From: Cladobotryum mycophilum
Taxonomy: Eukaryota > Ascomycota > Sordariomycetes > Hypocreales > Hypocreaceae
Assembly (NCBI GenBank): GCA_036429605.1
Contig: JAVFKD010000010.1
Coordinates: forward strand, 930,001 to 994,000
Reading direction: 5' to 3'
DNA: 64,000 nt
The first letter of the stretch is position 1; each line of letters starts with the position of its first letter. The notes beneath the pieces are model-generated. The model saw only the letters and a list, made by a program, of their open reading frames with translations. It was not told the DNA's origin and made no database searches. Positions 36,701-49,300 of the stretch are shown in pieces. The position numbers were made by a program, and so were the translations under genes.

Positions 36701-39420
36701 CGTCGTCTCGTCTCATTATCCGGCCCTGGGAATTAATTGATTTAGCAGCACGCACGCCCTCTGCTTTAGTTCTTTCGATCTTGATCTTGGAATCCAACGG
36801 CGTGGTTTCATCACTGACATCATTCTGCAACCAAAAAGAAAACGTCCAAACCATGTTCCCGCAAGCGACCTTCTAGAAACCCCCCAAAAAAAGAACATGG
36901 CGCTTCTTCTCTTTGGACTTCGTTTGCCTCCGCATTGTCTTGGAATTTATTCTCCCCTTCCTCGTGGTTTTCGTCACACAGAGACAAGACAAACAAAGAT
37001 AAATTCTCCAACAACCTGTTTTTTTTTTACGACATGCATAAACTTCGCCCGCCCACACGCACACACACACACTTAAGCTTTTCGTATCACCATACCGCTT
37101 TTCCCGGTCTGCACGCTCCCTCACCCCTTGTACCTTGAACCAGAAAAAAATGGCCTACGGGGTTTTTATACTTTGACTGTTTGCGGGCGTCACAAGAACC
37201 ACCCTCCCTCCATCGCTTCACATTTGTCTCAAACTCGCGTGCTTCGGAGAGAAAAAAGAAGCTTCTTATTTTTCCTGATCTCTCTCTCTCTCTCTCGCCT
37301 ATGCTGCCCAACTAGCCTCCACCACCACCACCACACACTTTATTGACGCCGTTCATGCAGGTCATCACACAACTCTTTTTCTTTACCATGTGGTTTCCCC
37401 GCCATGCTATGCCATGCCATGCTACACCGTTGGGCCTTGCTTTTTTTTTAAACAATATTGGTCCATTCCAAAATTCCAACCTTGTCCCCCTAGTCTAGCG
37501 GCTCGCCCACCATCCACGCGCACCACTACCACCCGTAGTAGAGATCGGTAGGGGCATGGTCCGCGCCTATAGAGTGGTGGGACCGCCTAAGGGGAGTTCT
37601 GAACGGAACCAAAAATTGGTACAGTCCCGGGGTGGTTCCCACCTAGTTCCAAGGTCCCAGCTAGGTTGCAACGGGTGCCAACTGGTGCCAGATTCCGATA
37701 ACTGAAAGAGCTACTGTATGTAGCCTTTATAGAGCATCTTTCAAAACCAAAACGTACAAATGATCTAGCGGTACAAACAAGAAATAAATCAATTGATTAA
37801 TTAAGAGGCTCTGTTTCCAATCCCCTGTGATATCTACTTTTTTTATTTTTTTTATTTTTTTTTTATATATCTGGAAATCAGTAAAAGATAGGTCCAAATA
37901 GGTAAGGTAAGGTTGCTTAATTGTTATAAGGGCTATAGATGCTAGAACCGTGTTGAGACCGCCTTGGGACTGTACTAATTTTTGATACTGTACCACAAAA
38001 TCATTTACAGGTCCGCTCCAGACAATGATAAGGTCCCAAGGAGGTCCCAGAGAGGTACCACCCACCCACCAACTTTACACCAGGTGACCCCTAGGTAAGG
38101 TATGTAGGCAAGGTACTCCGTAGTCATCCAACCATCCATCCATCCATCCACCCAAACAAACGTCCACTGGCCCCCGCGCCCCCCCAAAATGTCTTGTGTA
38201 ACCACCGCACCGTATGTCCCATACCGTGTTTGTCACACCTCAAAATTCCGGGCACGCTACGACTCAAAACATGCTAGCTTTAACGTCCCAACAAGAAACA
38301 ATTTGTCTAGATAAGCTACGGAGTAGTTGCATGCAAGCGAGAAAGAGAGAGGGAGAGAGAGAAAAATAACCGGGGGCCTATCGCATGAGACTAGAAAGGG
38401 AGGGGGTCAAGGTAGGGGAAAATGGGTTCTTTGGCGATGCGCCGCGTCACGATCGTTGGGCTGGCCTTCCTTCACGTAGTAATATGCTACGGTTTATACG
38501 ACTAGTTTAGTAGTAGTAGTAGTTAAAAAGGTATTACTTGGGCGCAAAAAACGTTATTCGCAGTCTTCACTCCGTGTATCTTTGAAAACTACCACTCAGA
38601 AACTATCAACGGTTGCGTGCCGGTAAAGACTGTGCCATTTTTTTCTCTCTTGAAAAGCTTTACACAAAACGGCAGTACACAAATTCTCGATCTCGTCGAC
38701 TTTCTCGAAGCGTACACTCTTGTTTTTGTTTTGGGTTTGTTTGTTTTTTCCTCTTGTCGTGCACTCTCGGCTTCTGATCCTGTCACAGCGGCACACCGGG
38801 CCATCTTTCGAGTATCTCATCCCAGCATATCCTTCACGATGGGCTTTTTCCTCAGATGAAAGCCCTTTTTCGCCTTGCGGCGATCCTGAGACAGCTTCTT
38901 TCCCACCAAGCTACCGCGAAACCCACGGCGCTTCACCGGAATTCAGTACTCCGTAATCACTGCGCCAAACCGTCCTCGAAAGTGCATCACGCCATAAAAG
39001 AGCCTCCCAGCCCCCCCCAAATGCCGCCCCCTTTGCCAATGCAGTTCCTCCCCGTAACCCTGCCCCATGCACAACTTGGGTGCAAAAGAACCGAAAAAGC
39101 AGATCTGAAAAAGAAGACTGAAAAGGGAAAAAAAAATAAAGTAAAGGAAATTCAAACACTGAGCATCGTTCCAAAAAGCAAAAAAAAAACACTAGAGCCT
39201 CCTCCTTCATTAACACAGTAGTCCCTGGATATCATGTCTGGGCACCCAGAGATCCACATGTCGGAGTATGAACAGGGGGAATAAGGGGATTGTGTGGTGT
39301 CGTAGAATGTATTATACAATGACTTTCATTCTCGTTTGATTGTTACGGTTGTGTGAGCGAGTCTTCGCCGGCCTGAGGTTAATTCCCAGACTAAATCTGT
39401 GTCATGATTCAGCGAGGGCG
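33769..39420. other. 5.7-kb spacer between AAR2 and the CON7-like gene
   Basis: Contains the AAR2 promoter, pyrimidine-rich stretches (36240-37330), a MITE-like element (37575-38060), three TACTCCGTA copies (38114, 38317, 38947) and the 3' flank of the CON7-like gene. No ORF is supported by domains or splicing. Confidence 0.55.
37575..38060. mobile_element. MITE-like non-autonomous element with diverged terminal inverted repeats
   Basis: CAAAAATTGGTACAGTCCC at 37610-37628 pairs, 18 of 19, with the reverse complement of 37966-37984. The similarity extends outward on both sides (TGGGACCGCC on the left, TGGGACCTCC in the right arm read backwards) and inward, mostly through C/T and G/A differences. 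The interior is AT-rich (37700-37900) and encodes nothing. Transition-type differences are what repeat-induced point mutation (RIP) would leave. Exact ends and target-site duplication are not resolved. Confidence 0.6.
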
Positions 39421-41056
39421 TCAGTGGCTCGGAGGCTGACCACCGTTTGCTACAAAAAAACAATTCAGTTAGTGCTGATTCTACGTGTCAAAGGAGGTCT
39501 CTGGACGATTTGACATACATTGGCTGTAGAGGTTCTGGTTTGGTTGTCCGTAAGGTGAGTGAGGTTGGTAATTCGAGTACATGTGGCCAGTGTTGTACTC
39601 GGCCATTGGCTGCTGGCCAACGTTTCCTGAAGGTGGTGCAGGATACTGAGCCGGCTGGTACCCTATGGGCGGTAACTGGACAGCCCTAGGACCCGGATAC
39701 GTCGATGTGGGCGTCCCGTCGGGCCCCTGGGGGTCAGCACCACCGTTCTGCGCCGCCGCCGCTGCTGCCTGAGCCCGTTGTCGCTCTTCTTCAGCCTTGC
39801 GCTGTGCCTCTTCTTCCTTCTTACGCTGCTTCCACTCTTTGCGAATCTCTTTGAATTCTATGTATTTCGTTAGCTCTCTTGATCAGATAAATTGCCTTGC
39901 AAGCGCGTGGCACAGAATTAGAGTTGAAACGTTAAAGGAAAGTTATTCTCGTCCTTGGTTTTGGACAGTCTGCCACCGCGTCATGAAGCAAACAAAATGG
40001 CAGAGCCACGTAAAAAAAGCATTGGTGTTAACAATTGCCAGGAAAAATGTAGCATACCTTCGGGGGTTCGCTTTTGACCGTGAGACTGCATCGTTACGTG
40101 GGCATTGAGATGATTGAGTGTGCCGTAGGCTTTCTCGCAACCGTTCCAGCCGCACTTGTACATTCGTTCAATTTCCTCATACCGCCGCCTGGGTCTCTTG
40201 TGCTGCTGCGCGCCAGGAATCGGTACGAATGAATAGACCTGTGAGAAAACCAAAAATTAATATCACATTTAGCCAATAAATGATTCAGGGGGAAATGGGA
40301 GGCCCAATTCTCTTGCAGCTGATAGCAGGAGGGTCCCAGCAGTCGCATTGGTTTCCCCTGCGCCTCGCTCTTTTTTCTCCTCCCGTCTACCCCGCTCCGT
40401 CACCAACCTCCCTTTTTTGGGTTCCCATTCTCGGTGTTGTTCTCCTCGCACTCATGACTGCTTACCTGGTTTGTTCTTTGCTGGGGCGCTGATGCTGGCG
40501 ATTGGGTGTAAACCGGGTGGCCTGGAGTCAAGGGCGGACCCCCGTGTTGATTGTAGCCAGACCAGTCTGGACGCGGCTGCGCGTACATGCCACCACTTGG
40601 GTGAGAATAGCCATGTGCCATGTCTGGATTCGGGGCATACGAGTGCTGCCCGTAGGGGTAGGTAGGACTTGGCGCCGCAATCGACGGATCTATAGGCACA
40701 TCGTTGTCAGAATTGACCTGGTGGGCTTGATGATGGTGATGGTGATGGCTTCGCCCATCCTGGGACATTGACGGACTGTTCTGTTGTTGCGCCATACCTC
40801 CGCTGCTGGCGTTGCTGGCAGGATGGTATGAGCGCTGAATCTGCTCCTGGAAGGACCCTGATCGAGCAGACGGAGGATAGACACTGTACTCGGAGGTGGG
40901 AGTGGCCGAGGCGGGATAAGAAACTTCTTGTTTGACCGGGTATTGCGCAGCAGACGCGTGATCTGCCGACGAACCTTCAGAATTGGTGTCGCCGAAATTG
41001 CTGGGATAGGGCGAGGGCAAACCTGACTGCGAGTATTCGGGGGCACTGCGGTCCAT
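39421..41056 (-). CDS. con7: C2H2 zinc-finger transcription factor, CON7 type
   Basis: Exons are 41056-40466, 40238-40058, 39857-39519 and 39449-39421, all GT-AG, giving 379 aa. Residues 1-197 are a low-complexity Ser/Pro/Tyr/Gln-rich region (SGLPSPYPSNFGD, a His run). Exon 2 encodes VYSFVPIPGAQQHKRPRRR, a basic nuclear-localisation-like stretch, then one C2H2 finger (CGWNGCEKAYGTLNHLNAHV, Cx4Cx12Hx5H). A charged helix EFKEIRKEWKQRKKEEEAQR follows, then a Pro/Gln/Tyr-rich tail. In Magnaporthe and Fusarium, CON7 proteins control conidiation, cell-wall and infection-related genes. The frame is open upstream to ATG 41185; I prefer MDRSAPEYSQSG. The gene sits beside the largest spacer, fitting a developmentally regulated promoter. 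Confidence 0.9.
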
Positions 41057-41824
41057 AGAGGTGAAAGATTCGAAGATGGAGCCAAGGGTCGACTTTGAGC
41101 CTGGCTTAATGATGCTGTTGATGGAGCGTAGTGGTATGCGGTTGTCAACGAAAGCGTGAGGCTGTTGTGTTGGCACCAGGAACATGCTACGACTCCACTA
41201 GACTGGATGGCAAGGCGGTGTCCGGCCAGACTTAGCTTCCAGGCTCGTGTCAAGTTGGTGCTTGGTCCGGTGGCAGGGGAGACTTTAGAGTAGAATTGGA
41301 TGATTGACGGGCTGGACCTGCCGGGAAAACTTGCGGCGGCGCAGCGGTATATGTTGTTGGCGGCGGCGGCAATGAGAATGGTAGCGCGGGATCAAGGGCC
41401 CGGCGTGTGTAGGCAGGTACTCGCAGGTATGTAGTCTTATGCTTCTGGGATACCGGATACCTAGACACCTGCAAGTAGGAGCTAAGGGCCTGAGTGTTTT
41501 GGTGCGCGGATCCAGCCAGGATTGTTTTTTTTCTCTTGCTATGGTCCGAGATCACACAGGTCGAAGGTAGCTGCTTAAGAGAACTAAAGCCTAGAGCGGC
41601 GGTTGTACAGATTTGGGGACCGCGACACTAATATAGTGTGTTTTGGGTGTGAGTGGACTCTGCCGTGAGTTCCCAATTCCAAGAGAGCCTAGCGCCTGAG
41701 GGCCTCTAGGGGGGGGGTGTATTGGAAGAAAAGTGAAAAAGCGCCTCTCGGTTTGGACTTGCTGGATACTTGGATAGCTTGGGTTGAATGATTGCCAGCT
41801 AGAGAGAGGGTGGGAGGGAGAAAA

Positions 41825-41826
<2 letters not shown>

Positions 41827-41858
<32 letters not shown>
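41827..41858. repeat. (GT)n(GA)n compound microsatellite
   Basis: A GT run passing directly into a GA run in the 5' flank of the CON7-like gene. Simple sequence only. Confidence 0.85.
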
Positions 41859-41859
<1 letters not shown>

Positions 41860-44800
41860 TTGTGTGAAGGAGAAGAGGCGCGATCAGGGAACTCAACCAA
41901 GGGAGGCGTCGAAGGGTGTGGGGTGTCCGTGCCGCTGGGAAGCTTTCAGTGTTTGAATATGACGGCGGCGAGTTTGCGCGGCGCAAGATGTGGCGGGCCT
42001 GAAGAATTTTATATGGCCAAGCACGAAAGAAAAAAATGAATGACGGGGTGAGGTGATGGGGATGGGATGGGATGGGTTGGGATGGATAAAACCAAGCTCC
42101 CTGCAGTTACAAGGGTGGGACAGCACCTGCGAGCTGTGAGGGCTGGGCTGGACTGGACCACGACCTCAGAACGGGGGTGGGTACGTATCGAATGGACAAC
42201 CCCAAGGGATACAGTACAGTATGAGGTGGTGGGCAAACAGAGTACGTACGTACAAGTATGTGTGTATGTATGTATGTACGAATGTAGGAACGATCCAAGC
42301 AGGAGGTAGGTAGGCAGGTAGGTGTGGTGTGTGTGTGTGTGCGTGTGCGTGTGTGTATGCCTCCTCTCTCCCTCGTCCCTTTGGGGTCCTAGTAAACTCG
42401 AACTCGAGGGGCGTGTGGTAATCGGCTATTTTCGTCCTAGCGCGAGCTGAGGTGAACCAGAGAGATTTGAAAAATTTGGATAAGAGAGAAGGTCGAGGTA
42501 AGATGGTGCTCCGGCCGTTTGGGAACGCCGCTTTGCTAGCCTGTCCGGTAGTTCCCCAGGGCCCTTCTCAATGTCGTACTTTTGTTCTGATGTGCGTGCG
42601 ATTCGAATGATGAAAGATGGCGATTTCTACCGTTTCGTCTAGGCAATCGGCGCAGAAACGCGTTTGCTGGCAGCAATTACGTGAAGTACAAAACGGAGGC
42701 CCCCGAGGTGGTTAGAGAGAAAGAGAGAGGGAGGAAAGAAGCGCGGTGAGCGGAGTTGCGTAAAGTCAACGGGGGTGGGCTGGTGACATGAAAGAACCCC
42801 GTCGACAGACTCTGCAGAAGAAGGAAAAAAATAGGACAGGTATGAACTGGCAGTCTCTCTCTCTCTCTCTCTTTTTTTTCTTTTTTTCCTCTCCTCCCTC
42901 CCCGTGGATGTGAACCCTGTCCCCTGCCCAACTTCCTTCCACCTGGTACCCCCTGCCATCCAGCTTCAGCAGCACACCAAAGGGACGGACCCAGTTGTTT
43001 CCAATGTGTGCGTAGGTAGGAGGAGCTGTGGCGGAGGACAGAGGCGTTATCGGACACCGGAACTGTGGCAATGGGAACGTCAGGCCGGAGTGTGCGACGG
43101 TGCTCTGATGTAATGAACCGTCACGGGATCCAATATCTACGGGCTGCTGCCTCCTACCGAAAGCTTCACTTCTTCTGATTGATTGCGTTGGATGCCTGTG
43201 CAAGTGTACAAGTATTTTATTCTGAGCACGGCGCTCCTTTGCGAGGGAGCAAATCTCAGCACCGGCTACCAGGTGGTCGGGGGGTGGATGGGTGGGTGGA
43301 TGGGTGCCGTTCTCGCTACCCTCTCCGTACTCCCAGGATACCTGTCGCTGTACATCCGTCCATCCATACATCCCATACATTCATCCAGACAACTCAGTAG
43401 TGGCCGCCGGAGCTGAGTCCTGGAGATGGGGATGCCAGCCGAGCCAAGTGCAGGTAGGAATGAACCCAGACGTACCTCTCGTACAGTGCGGGTTGGCAAG
43501 TATGAAAAAGGCGCAGATCTTTTGGCCATGCCAGGGTGTCCCAAGACGTAGAAATTAATGGCCAATCAAAAACCCTAAAACACTTGTTCCACCGCCAAGG
43601 AGAGGTGTGCAGGGTTCCAACCAGGATGTCACTGACTTGCTGCAGCTCTGCTTGAGGCTTGGCTCGTGTGTGTATTAATGAGGGGTGGGATGATGATGGC
43701 TGGGTTTGTGTTGGACCCTCTCGATTCAATGTTACGCCGCAAGTAGTGCCAATAACGGGGAATTACCTCCAGCACATAATTGATTCAAGACTTGATCGAT
43801 CGCGCGCGCTACAAGGAGAAACTCAAGGGTACTGCAAACGGCATGTGGGTAAGGCCCATTTGGGAACGAATAAACAGCATATTTGCACATGCTCTGTTGT
43901 TGGGATAAGTGATAATGTACATCTCTTGAACAGCCCCAGTGGCACCTGAAATTCCTCCGAGCGCGTTCTGCATATGATCAGATGGGAGTCGCCAGAGTTT
44001 CCACGTATCAAGTTCAATCAGAGTGTACGGAGTACATGCCCACACCACACCACACCACACAACCTTGGGAGCTGGAGGACCGGACAACCAGGAGCCCAGC
44101 TTCGTGGTTCGGCGCTAGTCAAAGTCGCACGCGAGAGGTCCACGCTGATGAAAGGCGGGTGTATGTAATGTATGTGTGAGGTACGGAGTACAGGTACAGA
44201 CAGAGCGTGAACAAGGTAGCGACGAGATATTCTCCGCATTAACCCTATGCTCTGCGCGTACCATATTTTAAAAGGGATCCACACAGCGCAACCTCTTGTG
44301 TAACCACAGATTGTGCCAGAAGGTTGATTATCCGCGCCAAGGCTCGTTTCGTAATGTATTTGTGGCTGTGGCTGTGGCTGTATGTATGTATATATATAAT
44401 ATGTATGTATGCACATGCGCGCAAACACACATCACGCTTGTATAATATGAAATTATGTTCTCCATGTATGATGCACAAACGCGACGGTGTTGGAATGTTC
44501 GTCTGTCTGTCTGTCGATGAGCCGAGAACTGCTGAAATCGATAAACATCCATCAAAGAGTCAAACCATAGGCTGTCAAGGATCGGGACTTGTAGTTAGAG
44601 GCGCAGGCGATCAGCCCTCAATGGTGCCAACTTTGCCCTGGATCGCCAGCTAGTGTCTCCGTGCCCGTGGTTGTGATCTGATCCCAAGCCCTGAAAAAAT
44701 GTAGGCACCGTCGATTGGTCGAGGTTGGCGTCGGCTCTGTGCATTCGCTCCAGTCAGCATCGCGCGATTTGCTCATTGCCAACGGCGTCGTTTACGGCAT

Positions 44801-46302
44801 GTCCGGCCAGGGATCCCAGCAAATCTCTCGCGCATTGAACTTTTTGCAGCGTATTTGCATCGCCAGAAAATCGAAATCTTGACGCCAATCAGAATTAGCA
44901 TGTATCCAGATGAGCAATGTGTTGAATTGAGGGTGTGGTTTGATCGAAAAGACATGTCTTGCTTTGATATGGAGTAGGCTGTAGGGGATATGCACTCCGT
45001 AATACGGGTCAAAATTGCAAGTAATTGTATACATACAGGCAGGTACCAGAAAAAATTTCTTCGTGATGAATGAAATACCATTGAAGTGAGGGGCAGGCAA
45101 CACCACGATGGATGTTCTTGCCTGAGCCAGGCATGTGTTGATGCCGTGCGGGTGTGTGTATCTACGTACTGTACAAGAGGTATAACATATTACAGTTTTA
45201 TCAGCATTGCCTGATGACATTGGGTAAGATGATTTGTTCTAGTTGGCCGAAGGAGCATCACAAATCAAGGAACTTTCCGGGGTACAAAAATCACATTTGC
45301 CCACCAACATGTACAAGTAACTCACCTCTCACCTTTCACCTCAAACTTGGTTTGGTGGTTTGGCGATACGGTTGCAGAAAAGGCAACTGGTAAAAAAATA
45401 CCTCGGTACATACTTTGGTAGACGTTATAAAATTATGACAATATTGTATCCTGCTTCTATTTTATTTTATTTTTTTACAAGGTAGTAGTGCCGTCTACAT
45501 GTGGATTTCCTTTTGTAAATATTGGTCATAGAAGTCGAAACTGGTATCCATGTTGGGGAATGGCCGAGAACATCTGGGTGTGTGTGTACTGATGCTTGCT
45601 GACTTTAATTGCCTACTTTGTCCACCAGCATCAATGTCGAGGCGAGATGATTAATAACCTGTACCCCGTATGTTGGAAATAGACAATGTAGAATACATGC
45701 CTATATGGGCAGGATCACGCGCTTACATGTAGGCGTAAGGCGTGCTGATGTTTAAATAACCCCAATGTGTACGTACGTATGAAGGCTTGCTTGTCCAGTC
45801 ATACATTGGGGGTCTGAAGAGCAAAGCTCCACATGGCGAATCCCAAAACCAAGGCATGACCAGAGTTTGCCTTTCGGCATCGAAGAATGACGCAAACACG
45901 AAAAATACGATGCAGTGGTTGGTTGTACAGGTTACCAAGAATAGAACAGGTATGTAAACATGTGCTTGCAATAGGTTTGCACGCATGCATTTTATTCAAT
46001 ATTTTCTTATTCAGCATGGCGCACGTAAACTCAGAATTGTCTAGAATATTGTCCTTGTAGGAGTAAGGAGTAAGTAAGGAGTACTCCGTACAGAGAGTAC
46101 CTGCTATGGAGGGAGAGAGTCGAAGTCTGTGCCAAGTTTTATGCAATGTCTTTGCTCCCAAGAATGATCGTTTCTCGCTTTCTCCCCCCTCTCCCCTCCC
46201 TCACCGTTTCTCGGTTCCCACCCGCCATCATTCCTCCCTGAAAAGGCTCCTTAGTAATGCTGCCAGCCAAGAGAGCCCTGCTGGGGAGGCTTATTACATC
46301 CA

Positions 46303-46316
46303 TACTTGTACAAGTA
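46303..46316. repeat. 14-bp perfect palindrome TACTTGTACAAGTA
   Basis: A fully self-complementary 14-mer just upstream of an ACTCCGTA copy (46324-46331). Its half site ACAAGTA also forms the arms of the palindrome at 5652-5679, so the two elements may belong together. Confidence 0.85.
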
Positions 46317-49300
46317 GGTAGGCACTCCGTACGCTTACCTGACTCTAAATCCCGCCCCAGGCAAGGGGCCGCCACAAGCGGTGGCAGGTCAGATCTAGCT
46401 TTCATCGCGCCTGAAAATCAGGTTGTTTACCGAGATGTTGGTCTCAGATTCCCTACAGTAGGTACATACGTCCCAGGTGCCAAACCAGCACTGCACAGCA
46501 CTGCGCGGTCACACTGTAGCATTTTTGCATGGTACGATTGTCAGTGTCGGTGCTTTGCTGGGAAAGGTACCTACCTACTGTAGCTTGATTGTCTGGCTGC
46601 TTGCTTGGTTGCTGGGTCGTCAGGTGCATGCCATTCAACTTGCCAAGACGGTGCATATGTCATCGCAACCTTAGAGTTACATCCAATTGCGCCACTCATA
46701 TTGGAGTCCAAAAGTATGCACATCGTACCGGTACATTGAAACCGGAAACCCTGTCTGAGGCACACGACTGCAAAATGATGCGCAATATTCGTCACCTTTC
46801 ATGTCCCGGATCCTGGGGCGCCGTCAACTACAGCATTCAGCAAAACCTCGCTCTTCGTTGCGTGGCGTTGGGAATATCGTCAAACGTTACTGGTGTCCCG
46901 GCATCTCGGTCGACTAGACAAGCGTCGTCTTAAAAAGCATGTCAGGGAAGCTTAGGTTGACAGATCAATCGACCCGAGGCTCTGGGAGAGGCTAAAAACT
47001 GCCTCCAGGGCCCCCGATGCCCCGAATGGGCACAACTGCGATGTCTCGTTGGTCAAATCCTTTCAGAGGCAAACCGTGGCCCATTTGCTGGCGCTGTGTC
47101 GAACCTTAGCTAATACTGTTCCTGCACAGTCCCAAGTGTGTCCGAGACAAAAACAAGAAAGAAAGAAGAAAAAAATGACATGACATCCCTCTCATGTCCG
47201 AGTAATGGGATACATCCTACTCCTTCAGCTCAAGGGGGACCCCTTTCTCCCTGGCTGTACAGTATCCAGGGAAACTCTGTACAGTATGAAACCTTGTTTG
47301 CACGCAAGAGAATAATTTTGCCTGTATCCGTCGCGATTGAGGCAGCACAGACATGGCAGAACCATGTTGAGGGAAAAAAGGGTCCGACCGCATGCAGGCT
47401 TTCGTTGCCTACCACATTTCATCGTTCGTCCATTGGTTCAATTCAGCAGCTCCTGGAAGTCACGGCTCGATAATACACCGACCAAGTGCCGAGGTGCACA
47501 CAGAAGAGACAGCCAGGTCGGGATTGGACGGCATATCCGTTGAACCCAATCCAAGACCCTCACCGCAACATTGTCCTGGATGAAATCCCTAAATGCGACG
47601 CCCCCATCCTGCCCGTGTCATTTGTCGCACAGGACTGAATGGAAGCCCCTCCTGAGGGTCCACGTGTGTTGGCTAAACTTTGTGTCCCCTCGAGTCTGCA
47701 ATACGACAAGGGCTTGGCCTCACGTGGTGTATCCACTGATGTGCGGCGCATGTCGATAATGCTTGACCATTGACTTAGCGTTGTACGACACTGGCTTGCT
47801 GGAAAATATACTCGCAAAAACCATAAGCGCCCTATGATAGCCGAGTATCGAGTATCAACGCAGCACAATCAATCACCCAAAAACGCATGCTCCAGCCAAG
47901 ACATTAAATAAGGAACGGCACTTCTAATTACCGAATAATGCAATAAATACTGTCTGTAACGTGTTGATTCCGGTCATCTTTAGAGACGACTTCGCCCCAG
48001 ATTTCTCAAGCAGACGATTCAATCTTTCAGCTACGCTTTAAGACTTCAGCTTCGATTTTCAGATATTCGCTACGCCGCTTCAGGCACAATATTTTGCCCA
48101 ATTGAACCACCAAGACGAGACAGCACGAACCCATAACATATCAGCCTAGCCATTGGTGCTCATAATGAACGTGGGCAGCTAGAAGGGCCGTGAACATGCC
48201 GGCATGTGTTCCGGGATAGCGTCGATTCCGGCAACTTTCATTCAACAACTTTACTTGTCTTAGACAAGACGCCATATAATGTACCTTTGAAAATGCCACC
48301 GTTCTAGATGGTTCAGGTCAACAAATACGCGAAACGGCTATAGAGAAACACTAGAAATGAGCCTCAATCAACTTCTAATTCAACTAGAAAGGCAGCTCGA
48401 TATGCCCACCATCTCAGCCACCTCTGCAATTTCAGGCAAGAGAAAGCAGCCTTCTGAGTTCCGATGCTACGCATTCTGAGAAATCTGTACAAAATGAGAC
48501 ACGATACCCTGACGATGAGGGGAGGGGCAATTTTGTTTTTCTCTTGTGGCAAACCAAGTCCGGATTCGTCTCCCACTCAACACGTCAGCTGCCAGTGGCC
48601 GGATTTTGCCTTCGGGTATCGATATCAAATTACCGGGCAACTTGTTGTGTTCGGCACCTGAATCAAAAAAGTACAGAGAAAAGAATATGTACATTGCCCG
48701 AGTTCGGACAAGAGAACGCTATGAATTCTTCAGCCTCCACATGAGCCTCCTCGACGATTCTCAACACGTTCCGAAAGTAAACCAGAAGTCAATGATTAGC
48801 CACTATTGGTTCCAAGAAGGAGGGGCGTGCGCCAAGAAACATCGCCAGAGTTGCATTGGGCACCACACAACCCCACACACAGTTTACGACTAAGACAAGA
48901 ATGCATCACGGGGTGAGATTAACGACTAGTACTGTCCCGCCAGCGCGGTTAAAGCTTGTACGACAAAAGCTCGAAAACCAGGAACAGCTCTCCAACGTTC
49001 CCGAAACCACCGACGAAATGGCTCAAGTTCCGGAGAGTACATGTCTTGTTTTTTTGAATATTTGATTGTCACAAATAGGAGATTCGACCGGCTGGGAAGA
49101 GTGTGCAGCAAATATTTGGAGTTCTGACTGCACTGCACCGCCTTTTCATCTGTCTGTTGTACCCTTGTCCACAAGCCCAGGCCCCCTAGCCACTTAGCCG
49201 CATGCTGATGTAACTCGCCACAATGCCACCTGGCCGGAGATACATTGACTGGGGTACAAGCACACCTCCATCAACTTACTCAAGTGGCGTCATATCCTCA

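Noticed and set aside
44792..45220. 142-codon minus-strand ORF in the gene desert
   Set aside because: Even composition but no recognisable motif, no signal peptide and no splice continuation; length is within chance for this AT content.
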